Source: Donghicola tyrosinivorans (GTDB lineage: Bacteria; Pseudomonadota; Alphaproteobacteria; Rhodobacterales; Rhodobacteraceae). Taken from it: a stretch of 64,000 nt of DNA. The stretch is from the NCBI RefSeq assembly GCF_003003355.1, contig NZ_PVTQ01000008.1:124001-188000 (forward strand), in the 5' to 3' direction. The translations under genes were made by a program, and so were the position numbers. This document shows, piece after piece, positions 1 to 13,100 of the stretch (position 1 is its first letter; each line of letters opens with the position of its first letter). The notes beneath the pieces are model-generated. The model did not search any database and had not been told where the DNA came from. It saw nothing but the letters and a program-made list of their open reading frames with translations.

Positions 1-1160
1 CTGGTATAGCCCGCGCCGCCATTGGCCGAGGTAAAGACGATATCCGAACCCGACCACGATGCGCGGAAGCGTGCGTTCACGTCGGCCTGCGCCACCACAT
101 AGCTATCGGCCAGAGCATCGTTCAGGATGGTCTGGATCGCAGCCACATCCGCGGTTTCCGAGATGACCGCAGTCACGCCGCCATTTACGCCAAGATTCAG
201 CTTGGTGGTGCCATCTGCGCCATTCAGGTTCAGACGCACGGTTTCATTCAGGCTATAGCCCGAACCGCCCGAGGTGACGGTGATCGTCTCGACCCGACCA
301 AAGGCCGCACGCATCGCGTCGGTCAAGGTGACCGAGTAGTCTTGCGGCTCGGTCGACAGGATGCCGGTGACCTGCGCATCAACCTTTTCGGGCGCGGCGA
401 TGGTGACCGTCGGTGCAGTCGCATAACGGGCACCGGCATTGTCCAAGGCGATGCTGATCCCTGCGCCATCACGGGTGGCGGTTGCCGTGGCTTGGACAGC
501 GGCTTCGGTGATGGTGACAATCAGGTTTTCGGTGGTGACCAGCGTGCTCAGGTCAAGGCCCGCCGTCGAAAGACCAGTGAATGTGCCGTCCGAAAGCGTG
601 ATATTGGACGACGACAAGGTAACTTCATTTCCGGTCTGGTCAGCAATCTTGACCGCCACAGCACTGCTATAGCCCGAGCCAGCAGTGGTGATACCAAAGC
701 CCACCGCGCCGCGGGTTGCGTCAGTGATGGCAGTGACGCTCAGCGTTTTGGTGGTGTCCAATGCGCCGACGTTGTCCAGAGTGACACTGGTGATCGCACC
801 ATTCACGACAGTGGCAGTTGCGGTTTCAGAGGTCGTGCCATCGCTGACTGTCACTGTCGTGCCAGTCGAATAGCCGGTACCTGCGGTGCCAATTGTGAAG
901 TTCACACCAGTTTTCGGGCCGTTCCATGCGGCCGTCACAACAGCGTCGGTATTCCATACCGCAGTTGCAGCGGCATCCACCCCATCAGGGACAGAGATGG
1001 TAACCGCAGGGGTCACGCCAGTCAGATAACCGCTGCCTGCTTCGGTCAGGGTCAGTGCATCAACCGCACCGCCGCTGACAGTTGCTGTAGCCGTGGGGGT
1101 CACGCCGTTCGCAGAGACCGTGAATGTGGGCGCGGCCATGTAGCCCGAACCCGCAGTCAC
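1..1160 (-). repeat. GSGY-type repeat series at the window edge (giant protein)
   Basis: About residues 13,216-13,601 and continuing outside. At least seven degenerate repeats are centred on GxGY or GARY (near 1-16, 265, 430, 675, 875, 1030 and 1145), each followed by a P/A-V-T-V strand and an ATATV or similar strand. Unit length is about 50-70 residues. GSGY...PTVTI repeats are common in bacterial surface proteins; their fold is probably beta-rich. Confidence 0.65.
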
Positions 1161-4100
1161 CAGCGTGATGCCGGTCAGAACGCCGTTTTCTACAACCGCC
1201 GTACCGGTCGCGGCAACGCCGCCAGCCGGAGCAGCGATGGTCACAGTCGCGCCGTCGGCAAAGCCTTTGACGTCAGCCGCATTATCAATGGTAAAGCCCG
1301 ACAGGCCCTGACCCAGAACTTCTTCCACAGCCGAGGCCATGCCTTCGACGCCGATGTAGATCGTCCGGCCGCTGGTGGTACCCATGACCGTGATCGCGCC
1401 CTGCGCGTCGACGGTTGAAATCACATCGTCGCCGGTGATCGGCTTCAGTGTCATCGAGACCGCATTCGCAGCCGGTGTCACCGTCACGTCGCTCGAGGCC
1501 GCCGAGACGTTGCCCGCCTGATCGCGCACCGTCATGTAGACAGTGCGGGCCACGCTGGGGGCCCAAGCCTCATCAGGGGTCCACAGCCATGTGCCGTCGT
1601 TGTCCACCTGAACCGTGGCAAGAATGCTGTCATCCGAAGCGTCATAGATCGCCATGAAGCTGTCTGCTTCGGCATAGCCATAGAACACCGGACGGGCCGA
1701 GGTTTCGCCGGTGACGCTGATCTCGGGCGCCGCAGGGGCCGTGGTGTCGATGGTGATATTGGCAATCGACTGAACTGAATCGATGCCGTCTTTGGTGGCC
1801 TTCATCAGCAGCTCGATTGCACCGTCGTGGCTGCCATCAACCGTGATCTGCGGCAGGGTCGCGGTCCATGCACCGGTGACAGGGTTGGTGATCACAACGT
1901 CGGTGATTGCAGTGCCGTCACCATCTGTACCCACCATACGGTAGGCCAGCGTGACAGTGCTGCCCGGCTCGGACGAGCCGAAGAGCGTCAGACCATCATC
2001 GTCCTGAGTGGTAAAGTCACCCGCGCCAGTGTCATCGTTCACCCGCAACAGCGAGGGCGACGCAGGCTGGACAACCTGCATGGTGATACCCGCAGTCAGA
2101 ACCTTTTCGTTGCCCGACACGGTGGCGCGATAGCGCAGATTGGTCAGGCCGTTGCCGATAGCCTCGAAGTTACCCGGCGACAGGGTGTGTTCCCAGTTGG
2201 TGCCATCCAGCGCCACGTTTTGCGCCAGCAGATCGCCGTTGGGCAGCAGGATATCGATGGTCGAACCTGCGGTCGCAGTACCCCGCAGGACGATATCACC
2301 CGCCGCCACGTCGTCGGCGGTCACAGTGCCGTTCAGGTTGGTCGCGGTGCCGCTGACCACCTTGAAGACCCCGCTCAGAACGATCTCGGGCGCGGTGCGG
2401 TTCAGGGACAGATCAATGGTCTGGGTCGCCGCAGCGGCGCCGCTGCCACCAAGAGGGTCACGGGCGGTGACGGTCAGGGTAAAGTCGCCGTCAGCAAAAC
2501 CGGTCAGGTCCGAGCTTTGCAGCACGTAGTACCAGTTGCCATTTTCCACCCATGCCGAATGAGCGGTGTTGGTGGTCGTGGTCTGGCTGCCGGTGATGGT
2601 CACAACGCTGCCTGCCGTGACCTTGCCGGTCAGCAGATAGCCTTCATGCAGGTTCTGAATAGTCACGCCGGTATCGGCGGGGGTGTCCAGCGACAGGGTC
2701 GGCGCGCCGACCGCACCCGCGATCAGGCTGTAGATGCCCGACACACCAGAGGTGTTGCCATTGGCATCGGTCGCGCGGGCGACCAGAGCGTTCGCGCCGT
2801 TCACCAGCTTGCCAGCGGTCAGCAGAGCATCCGCGTCGAAAGCAACGCTCCACGTATTGTCGCTGGCGACAGTGGCGGTGCCCAGAGCCACCGTCAGATC
2901 CTCGGCGTTGTACAGGGTGATCACCGCCCCGACAGCCGCCGAGGTGCCTGTGATCGCAGAGCTGGTTGCCCCGCTGACCACCGGCGGGACCGGCGGCATG
3001 GTGTCAATGGTGAACGCAACCGTGGTCGAGGCCGCGCTGCGCAGGCCCGTGTCGGTCAGGTTCTTGGCGTAGATCGACTGGGCTCCGTCTGCCATCACGG
3101 GCAAGGTTACGGTCCAGTCGCCATTCTGATCAGCACGCACCGTGGTCAGCAGGGTGTTGGCGCTGTTGTACAGCTCGACCAGCGTCCACGCGGTGGCACC
3201 AGTGCCCGAAATAACCGGCTGTGCATCGGTGACGGTGCCCGGTGCGGTAATCGTCGGGGTCGCGGCTGTCTGCGTCGCGGAAAGGCCGCTGTTGCCAGTG
3301 ACGTCCACATAGCCGCCCGAGTACGAGATGTTCCCGTCCAGATCGCGCAGAACGGTGCGCACGCTGTGGGTTCCGGCCACAATGGTGGCGGGATCGAAGG
3401 TCAGCGAGCCTGTAACCTCGCCTGCACCCAGAACCTTATGGGCGTAAACACGGCCCGAGGCATCTTCCAGCGTCAGGATGTAACCCACCTGCGCGCCAGA
3501 GGTCGTGGTGATGTCCACGGTGCCGGTGGCGTTGATGGTCACGCGGTCCAGATTGATGTCCTGACCGGCCACCAGTTCCACATCGCCCGTGGTGGTGCCT
3601 TCGGGGCTAAGGGCGTTGATGGTGATCAGGTTATAGGGGGTCTGCGCCTGATACAGGGTGACCTTGCTGGCGTATTGATCCACCAGCTTGGGCGTGACCG
3701 CAGTGGCGGCAAATGTCTGCTCGGCGCTGGTAAGGGTGGCGCTGTCCAGATGGCTGCCGGCAACGGTCATCTTGCCCGTCACCAGATCGGCGGCCGACTG
3801 GGTGGTGCCTGCGGCAAAGGTCTCGGCGGGCGTATGTGTAAAGCCCTTGATCTCGATCGCCTTGTTATCCGCGCGGCCTAGCACGATGTCGCCATCAACA
3901 ATCGAGGCCGTGATCCCCGTGGTCGCGGATTCCGCACCAATGGCCGTCGCCAGTGCCGATAGATCCGAGGTGGTCACCGCAGCCGAAACCGAGGTCCAGC
4001 CGCCTGCGATATTGCGCAGTTGCAGCGCGACAGTCCCGTTCGAGGTCAGATCCGACAGGGTCATCGTAGCCCGTTCGGCGGTGACCAGCGGGGTGATCTC

Positions 4101-7100
4101 TTTGGTGGCGCGATCGCGCAGCTGTACCGACTTGGCGTTCGGCACATTTGCTTCGCTGGACGCCAGAACGATCTGGTCCCCAAGACCCAATGCGCCGGTC
4201 GTTCCATCGACAGTGATTTTGTAGAGGGTCGCGTTCAGCCCATCCTCGGTCGAGGACAGGATCGGGCCCGACATGGTGGTGTCCACCGAATAGGTGAAGT
4301 CATAGACCGCTTTCTCTGCAGCCGTCATGCCTGCGGGGTAGCTGTCCAGCGTGAAGAAGGCAGCGTCATAGATGTAGTAGGTGGTGCCGCCAACGGTCAC
4401 GCGATCGGTGAAGTATTTGCCCGAAGGCTCATAGATCCCAAGAGCCGCATCACCCGTGGGCAGCGTGCCTTCCAGATACTCGGCGCCCGAAGCGCCAGTG
4501 ACCACGCGCAGGCCGCCCACTTCGGACTTGGCCTGAATCTGGCGGGCCACGTCGCCGGTGGCGTTCAGGATGATCTGGTCTACCGCGCCACCCGTGCGGG
4601 TGCTGAGCGGAGCCGAGAGGGTGATGTTCGCGCCCGAGCCGATCTCGATCGTGGTGTCCTGCGCGTCGGTGCCGACGCTGACACGGTTGGTCGCCAGAAT
4701 GTTCTGGGTCGAGAACACCTGAAGTGTATGGGCGTTATAGGCCTGCGTGGTCGGGATCTGGAAATCCGCGCCGCTTTCAAAGCGCACGACATTCTCGGCA
4801 TCCAGCCAGATCCCCGCGCCGATATCCAGCGTGTTGCCCGCGTTGAAGGTCAGATTCCGGGTGTAGCCGGACGCCTGCACGGCGCCAGCCGTATCGCGCA
4901 CCTTGTAGACGCCGCTGTCGGCAGTTGCACGGAACACCAGATCGCCAGTCAGCGTGGTGATCGACACATCGCCGGTTTGCGCGGCCGACAGGCTGACGAT
5001 CTCGGCCGCTTCGGCGGATTCAATCGTGATGCTGCCATCGTCGGCGCGGATGTTTGTCAGCAGGATCGCATCCACATCCGAGTTCGCCGCGATTTTCAGG
5101 GTCAGATCACCGCTGTCAGTCCGTGCCTCGCGCAGTTCGGCAATGTCCAGAACCGCATCAATGCCGGTGGCCGCGATGATTTCAACCGCGCCGCCCTGAT
5201 CGGTGTCCACGCTGATCTGCGGACCTGCACCAAGCGAGCGCACATGGCCATCAGTGACCAGACGCACATCCAACGGCAGCTCGTCCAGTTCGACCTTGCC
5301 CGAACCATCGGTGTCCAGATCGGACAACACGCCACTTGACGGCATGGTGCGATCCACGCTGCGACCTGCAACGATACCGCTGGTGATCTCGCCCGCCGCT
5401 TCTGCGCGGGTGGCCAGCACAAGGTTGCGGGCGCTATTCAGGGTGATCAGACCGTCTTTGCTGACCAGACGCTGGACCTGCAAATCGCCGGTGCCGGTGG
5501 TGGTCAGGGTGATATCGCCTGCCCGTTTCGCCACTGCATCCAGTGCGTCGATGTCCAGACCGGTCAGGGTCACGGCCTCGTTCACGGTCATGGTCAGCAG
5601 ATCGGCTTGCAGGATGCTGCCCGCCGCCTGATCCACCGAGGTGCCCGCGTTCAGGGTCACATGGGCACCATAGACCTTGTCCAAGGTGATCATGCGCTTG
5701 GCCTCGCCCGCATCGCGGACCCCGCCAAGGCCCAGAGGCGTGCTGATCGAGACATTATGCAAGGTGCCCGTCAGGCTACCTGCCTGCACCAGATCGGCGG
5801 TGACGTTGCCATCGGCGTTCAGGCGGATGTTGCCCGCTGCCGTGACCGCCTGGATGATCTGGAGATCCGCATCAAGAACGGTGATCGTGGGCGTCGTGCT
5901 GGGAGCAACCGGCGCCGTGTATTCCGTCATCGCGACGTTATCCAGCCAGATCTCGCCGCCGCCCGTAACCACTGCATCCAGCGTATCCGCGTGCATCTTG
6001 AACGCGCCCGCCGTGCCGGTCACATCGCCACGGATATGGCTTGCTGCACGCAGCACTACATCCTGCGCGCGCACTTGTACGTTGGTGCCGTAAGAGAACA
6101 GCCCACCCGACGCAGCGGTCAGCGACATGGTGCGGTTCACGAAGATGCCGCTATCGTTGAAGGTGATGTTACCTGCGGTGCTACCGGCGGTGACAGTCAG
6201 ATCACCCAAGGTGCTGCCCGAAGTCGCACGGATATCCGCCGTCACAGTTGTCAGCACGCTGCCGGTGCCGTCGGTACCGGCATTCAGGGTTACGTTGACC
6301 GCGTGCAGCTTGCCGCGCTCGGTCAGCTGATCGCCTGCGTTGATGGTGATGTTGGCGTCGGTGGTCAACTCGCCCTTATGGGTGAAGTCCGCGCCGGTGG
6401 TGATGGTGACGTTACCCGTCGCTGTGATCAGCGAGGCCTCATCGAACAGGCTTGTCCGCGCCGCGTTGATGGTCAGCTTGTTGCCGACCTTCAGCTCGGA
6501 CGTGGCTTCGGGCAGAGTCTGCCCGTCGACCAGCTGCGTGCGGGTCGAGGCCAGCGACCAGTCGCGTGCCGAGGTCACGGTCATATCGCCCGTTGTTTCC
6601 AGCAGACCCGAGACAATAGCGTCACGGCCCGAGTTGATGCTTAGCGTACCGGCATTGATGATCGCCTCATCATAGGTCGCGAACGCGCCCGCGCCTTCGG
6701 ACATCACGCGAACGGTAATGTCTTTGGTGACCGGCGTGTACTGGGCCTCATCGCGGTAGATGGTCTGCTTGGCAGTCTCGACCACTTTGGTCTGCATGTC
6801 GTAGGTGCGGTACTTGGGACGGTTCTGGTAAACCGGCTGGTCGTTCGAGACCCACTGCATCTGCAACAGCCCACGGGTATCGTACACGTTCGTCGACGTC
6901 GACGTCCAACGGGCGGTATAGTCGGTAAAGTCCTCGGTGACGGTGGTGCCGTTCCAGTAGTTGCCGGTCTCATAGACGAAATAGAGGCTCGACCATGGCG
7001 GCAGGTCGTTCCAACGGTCAAGGCCACCTTGGGTGTAGCCCTGAACAGGATGCTCGACATAGCCTGCCTCGTTCGGCTCGCCACTGTTCCAACGCGTGAA

Positions 7101-10100
7101 GTAGTTGCGATAGCCGCTAAAGTTGTACCAACCCTTTGCCCAGAACGACATGTTGAGCGCGCCGCTCTGGCTTTGGTTGTACTTCACATCGTAGTAAACA
7201 CGGTTGTCTTCACCGTTGATCATCCCCATCCAGTAGCTTTGACCGTTGTTCACAACGTCATCAATCGCGCGGGCCTGAGTGTAGTTCGTGGCGTTCGCCA
7301 GCGTATAATGGTTCGCCGCCCAAGTGTGCGAGGCTTTGAAGCTGGACAGGTTGTATTGTTTCCGCACCCAGTTGTAGTCGATGCCGACATTGCGCACGTC
7401 GCTCTGGTTCGCACGACCCAGCATCTGCAGCGCAGAGGTCAGGTTGCCGGACTTCAGGAAGCCATCCGGTGCCACAACGCGGCGGCCCAGATAGTCCAGA
7501 CCCACGTTGCCTTCGGTCAGCGCGTTGATCTGGCCCGAGGTCATCGGGCTGGTCTGCTCGGCCCAACCGGGGATGTGGTAACGCTGCGCAGAGGTGCCGT
7601 CGGTCAGGGTAAAGGTCCGGTAGGCGGTGTTGCCTGCGGCTGTTTCCCCGCCCACACGGTTGGTGTTTTGGCCACCGTCAAAGACGACCTCCCACACCTG
7701 ATCCAAGCCGTCATAGTCGACGGTGTTGATCGATTTCCAGTTGCCCTCGTTCGGGTCGGCCAGACTGTCATAGGCCGAGCGATATGCCGATTCCCAATCC
7801 GACTTGATCTTGTTGTAGTAGGCGTCCGCGGTGTCGGTGTAGGTCCCGACCTGTTCTTGGAAAATGCGGGCATTGGTGGTCACAACCCGCGCCAGTTCTT
7901 CTTCGGCGCCCACAGGCAATTCGATCCAGACATCGTCGATGCCATCGACCGGCAGGTTCACACGGTGGGTCAGACGGGTTTCGTTCTGCGCCAGCGGACG
8001 GGTCCATTCGGGACGCCAGACGTTGACGGTGGTGTTGCCGTTGATCACACGGTGGATTTGCAGGTTGCTGGCATCGAACTTGTAGACCGGCTTGTAGCCA
8101 AGGGTCCGCATCACAGCCTCGCGCTGCGCGTCGTTCAACTGGCCGAAGGTCTTTTGGCGGTATTCCTTGTAGACGCCAGATTTAACCAGAACGTCCTGTT
8201 CGGGCACCGAAACGCCGTAGGCCGCCCAATCGATTACCGGAATGCCCGCGTAGTTGCTCACGATGTTGTCAGTCGAATCCGATTCAACTGCGCGGTTCAG
8301 ATAGTCCACACCTTCGATGAAGTATTCGCGGTGGGTCGTGCCGTTGTAGTACCCCAGCTGCGTCAGGGTGACGTCCATCGTGGTGAACTCGTAGCCCACC
8401 TTGACCGATTCCAGACCGACCTGCTCGGTGACGGTGGTCTCCACCCACTTCACCACAGGCACATCGACCACGCCCGCAACCACTTGGTTATAGCCGGTGA
8501 TTTCCTGCACGGTCACGGTCTCGGTGCTGAAGGTCGGCGTCAGAACCTTGCGCACCCCCGCACTGCTAGAGGCCGCCGCATCCACGAACACATCGGTGCC
8601 CGCATCAAGGTTGACCGTGCCGTCGGACTGGATGTTCGCCGCGCCAAGCACATAGATCGAACCCGTCCGCAAGCTGGAAGCCAAGACGTTCGCACTTGCT
8701 GCCGTGCCGTCCAGCACAGTTGCCGCCAGACCGGCCCGCACATGGACCTTGCCGCTGGTGTTGCCGTCGCCGCTCTTGATCGAACCATAGACCGACACAT
8801 CCCGCGCCGCGTTCACCCAAGCGGTATTGGCGGCATAGATATCGCCCGCCACATAGACCGTGCTGCCGCGCACGTGGACGCTGCCTTCAGACGAGATTTT
8901 GGCGTTGGTCAGCGCGCTGGTCGAAAGCTGCTGCGACTGGATCAGAATGTTGCCATCGGCAATCATGTTGACGCGCGCACTGCTGTCGGTGGCCCGTACA
9001 AGCGCGCCTTCAATCAGGTTCAGATCCTGACCGGAAATATCGATCAGAGTCCGGGCGTAGACATCCGCGCGGATCATCATCTGCGCGGTACCAAGGCTTT
9101 CAATCTCGACCGTGGCGGGGTTCGCCACGCCGCCAACGGCCAACTGACCGATGTTGCCGTTCAGATCCAGAATGCCGGTACCTTCGATCCGGATGCTGCC
9201 GCCTTCGCCGGTATCGATCACCGCGCCGGTGATGCGGATCGGCGTGCCGGTGACCGTGGTGCTGACCGAGGTCGCCCCCGTTGCCGCAACAGCCGCCTGA
9301 ACCTGCCCGTTGGCATCGGTGGTCTCTTGGATCAGATCGCCCGCGCTGTCGGCAATCGCCAGCAGATCGCTGGCCATCAGATAGCCGTCTTCGTCAACGA
9401 AATAGGTGTTCGCCGCGATGACCTGCGCGCCGCTTGCATCCAGAACCTCGCGGTTCATGCGGTAGATCAGTTCCGAACTCTGGACCGAGAAGCCGAAGGA
9501 ATCCGTCTGGCCGCCGCTGATATCAACAGAGGTATGACCGGTGATCACACCGCTGATGTTGGCCTCTTTGCCCGCGTTGATGTCCACGACACCGCCCGCG
9601 CCTTTCGCCAGAACATAGCCGTTCAGCATCATGTTGCGCTGGGTGTTCAGCGTGACCGTGCCCGAGCCATCGCCCGCCACGTTCATGCTTTCAACGGTCG
9701 AGCGTGCATCCACCCACAGACCGGTGCCCGGATAGGCCGTATCGCCATAGCCCGAACCACCGTTCAGGGTGATATCGCCGGTGGCGCGGATGTTGCCACC
9801 ATAAGCAACGCCCGCAGCCTGACGGGTGCCCATGGACAGCTGGTCAGCCACTGTGATCACAACCTCTGCGCCGTCACCTGTGGCGGTTAGCACGCCACTG
9901 TCGGCCGTCGCACCGGCGTAGATAGTGCCGATGGTGTCCAGCGCGGTCACGTCGATGTTGATCGTCGAACCCGCGTCCGAGGTCACAATCCGCGCCGCCG
10001 CATCAATGGTCAGATCGCCCCAGAGGCCGATCTCGACGCTATGGGCCGCCATCATGGTGGCACCACGGCGGACGCTATCCACCACGGCACCCATCACCAG

Positions 10101-13100
10101 ATGGCCGCCGTTAATGGTCACGTTGCCCACATCCATGCTGGCATCGACCATGGTCATGGTCGCGCCGTAGGAGATCAGCACCTTGGCATCGCTGTGACCG
10201 ATCAGATCGGTGCCGAACAGGATGCTATCTACCGCGTCCAGACGGATTTCGGGCGTGGAGGTGCCGGAATTGAAGGTACTGGTGATCGGTCCCTGAAGAT
10301 CAAGGATGATACCCGACATATCCAGCTGACCCGCCGCGTTGATACGGCCCGACGTCTCGTTCAGGGTCACAGTACCCTGGGTCGAGGCGATGGTGATGGT
10401 CTGATCGTCCATCAAGGTCTCGACCGTGCCGTCCACAAAGACCTCGTTCGGGCCTTGCAACGTGATCGAGCCGCCAGCCTGCGCCGCGCGCACGGTGGCC
10501 GTATTGTCGATCCAGAGGGAACGGGCATCGACGCCGCCGGTCAGGGTGACCGCATCATCGGCCTGAATCAGACCTTGGATCCGCAGTTGCCCGAGCGCCT
10601 TCAGGTCCACATCGCGGCCCGCACCACGGGCGATGATGTCACCCTCAAGCAGCGCCTGCGAGGCCAGATCGAAGGTGATGTCACCGTCCAGCGTTTCCAG
10701 AACGCCGGTGGCGGCCAGTTCAACGCCCTCGCCTGCTTCGGCATTGCCGGTGTTCAGCACGACCGAGCTATAGGCGCGGATTTTGCCCGCGATATAAAGC
10801 TTGCCGTTGTCGCCAACAGGCGCACCGATGTTGATGACCGAACCTTCGCCCGGCGCATCCATCGAGAAGCGCTGCGACGAGGTCACCTTGACCACTTCAC
10901 CCGCGCCATTGGTTTTCGCGCCATAAGCGCCGTCGGTAAACTCGACGCCCAAAAGATCAGCGTTTTCATTCACATGGCCGGTGATCGCGGTGCCGATGGC
11001 GGCGTCAGTGGTATCCTCGCCGCTGGCTGTGATCACAGTATGCACAGTCGCACCTGCAGCCACGTCAGAGGTCTTCACAACGCTGACCTCGAAGGGCGAG
11101 GTAAAGCGGATGTGGCCGTCGCGCAGCTTGGCGGCAATGTCTGCCACCTGATCCGAGGGATCACGCTCATCAATCGCGCGCATCGCTTCAAAGCCGCGAT
11201 ATACGGTGTTCAGCTGCGGCGTGACGCCAGTGTCCGGCGCATCGGACTGCACAACAACCCAGTCGGCATTCGCCAGCTTGCTGTTCAGCAGGCCGGTCAA
11301 CTGGCTGATGGTGGTGAAGGCTGCGGTCTCGGCCTCGGTCAGGCTGATTGCGGCCTCAACGGTGTAGCGCAGCTTGTCGATCTGGACCAAGACGGTCAGA
11401 TCGTTGTCGCCCACAGCATCGCCCACGGCGGGGGTCAGCTTGCCATCGGCGCGGTAAGCCCAACCGGCCAGAACCAGTTCCTGCACATCGCCCGGCGGCA
11501 GGATATCCACGCGGCCCGGCGCGTTCAGGTTGATCTCTGCGTTGTCGCGCAGGGTCAGGATTTGTGCAGACCCCAGCAACGACAGACCACGGCCATAGAA
11601 CTTGTCCCCGTCCGAGGTCAGGCTCAGCGTGCCGGTCAGGTCCAGACCGGTCGCGTCCACCGACATAGCGGTGATGCGGCCATCCGCATCCAGCGTTGCG
11701 GTCACGTCTTTCGTGGTGGTCCCGTCGGTCAAAGCAAACTTGACACGGTTGTCATAGCCAAGGCCGGGATTGGCGATGGCAAAGACCACTGCGCCGCCCG
11801 CAACGCTGACGCCAATGTCGGCCTTCACGCGGCTGTCGATCCCGCCGATCAGGTCCACCTGCTTGCCCGCGCTCAGATCTGTATGGATCAGCAGCTGACG
11901 GTCCGCACGGACTTTGATCACCGAGTCCACGTCGTAGTAGACCAGATCGCGGCCAATGTATTTGCCCACCGCATCGATCTGCATGTCGCTGCGACCGCCC
12001 GAGACCAGCGTCCCGCGCATGTCCACATCGCCCACACCGTAAAGGTCGATCAGACCGTCAGAATAGGTCTGGCCCGCCGCACGGCTGCGGTTGTTGTCGG
12101 CGTCGTAGTCCCAGCGGCCTTCGACCACCAGTTCCGAGGCCGCATGAACCAACATGCCAAAGCCGGTTGCCGCATCATACCCGCCGCGCGCGATGATCGC
12201 TTCGCTGGCATTGATGTAGCCGCCGGTCTCGATCTGCTCGCCCGCTTCATTCAGGGTGTGACCACCGATGTAGATGCGGCCTTCGCTTTCCAGATAAACG
12301 GTGCTGTCACGGCCCGACCAATCCACGGTCTGGGACAGCATGACGTATTCGCCGTAAATGTCATTCGGGTCCAGCGGCCCGAATTCCTGCACCAGACGCC
12401 CGCCCGAGGTGACGGTGCCCATGATCTCGATCCGCTGATCGCCGGTGACGCTGACAGTCGAGCCGCGCCCGTCCGCACCCAGACCAAACGCGGTGATACC
12501 ACCGGACGAATTGATCAGGACCGAAATCAGGTTCGGGTTCTCTGCCGGAGCAGTGGTCATTTCGGCGCCGGTCCAATGGTCGTCGCTGCCGGGCGTGCCG
12601 CCCGCAACGGTCACATCTCCGCTGGCCAGCAGGCCGGATTCCAGACGGATTTGCTGACCGGCCTCGACCAGAATGTCGGACGCGCCGTTGCCATTGGCAT
12701 CCAGATCAAAGGTCACACCGGTTTCACCGATGACACCGCCTGCGACCAATGCGCCAAAGATATCAACGTCTTGCGCACCCTTCACATGGATATCGCCGTC
12801 GGTGTTCTCGGTCCGGATGGTGCCATTCGCTGCGATGTAGATCGACGAGCCACGGCTGTCAGCCGTCGGGTTTGTGGTGGTCAGGGCGTTGCCGTTCACG
12901 TCAACACCGCCATAAAGGTTCAGGCCGTCTTTCGCGGTCACGAATGCCTCAACGTAGAGGAATTCGTCCGACTGAAGTGTGACCTCACCGCCCGCGCCGC
13001 GGGCTTCGACAATGCCGCGGACAATGACTTCCTGATCGGACCGCAGGGTCAGCGATTTGTTGTCACCAAGGCTGACGATCTGGCCGGTGACCAGCAGGCC

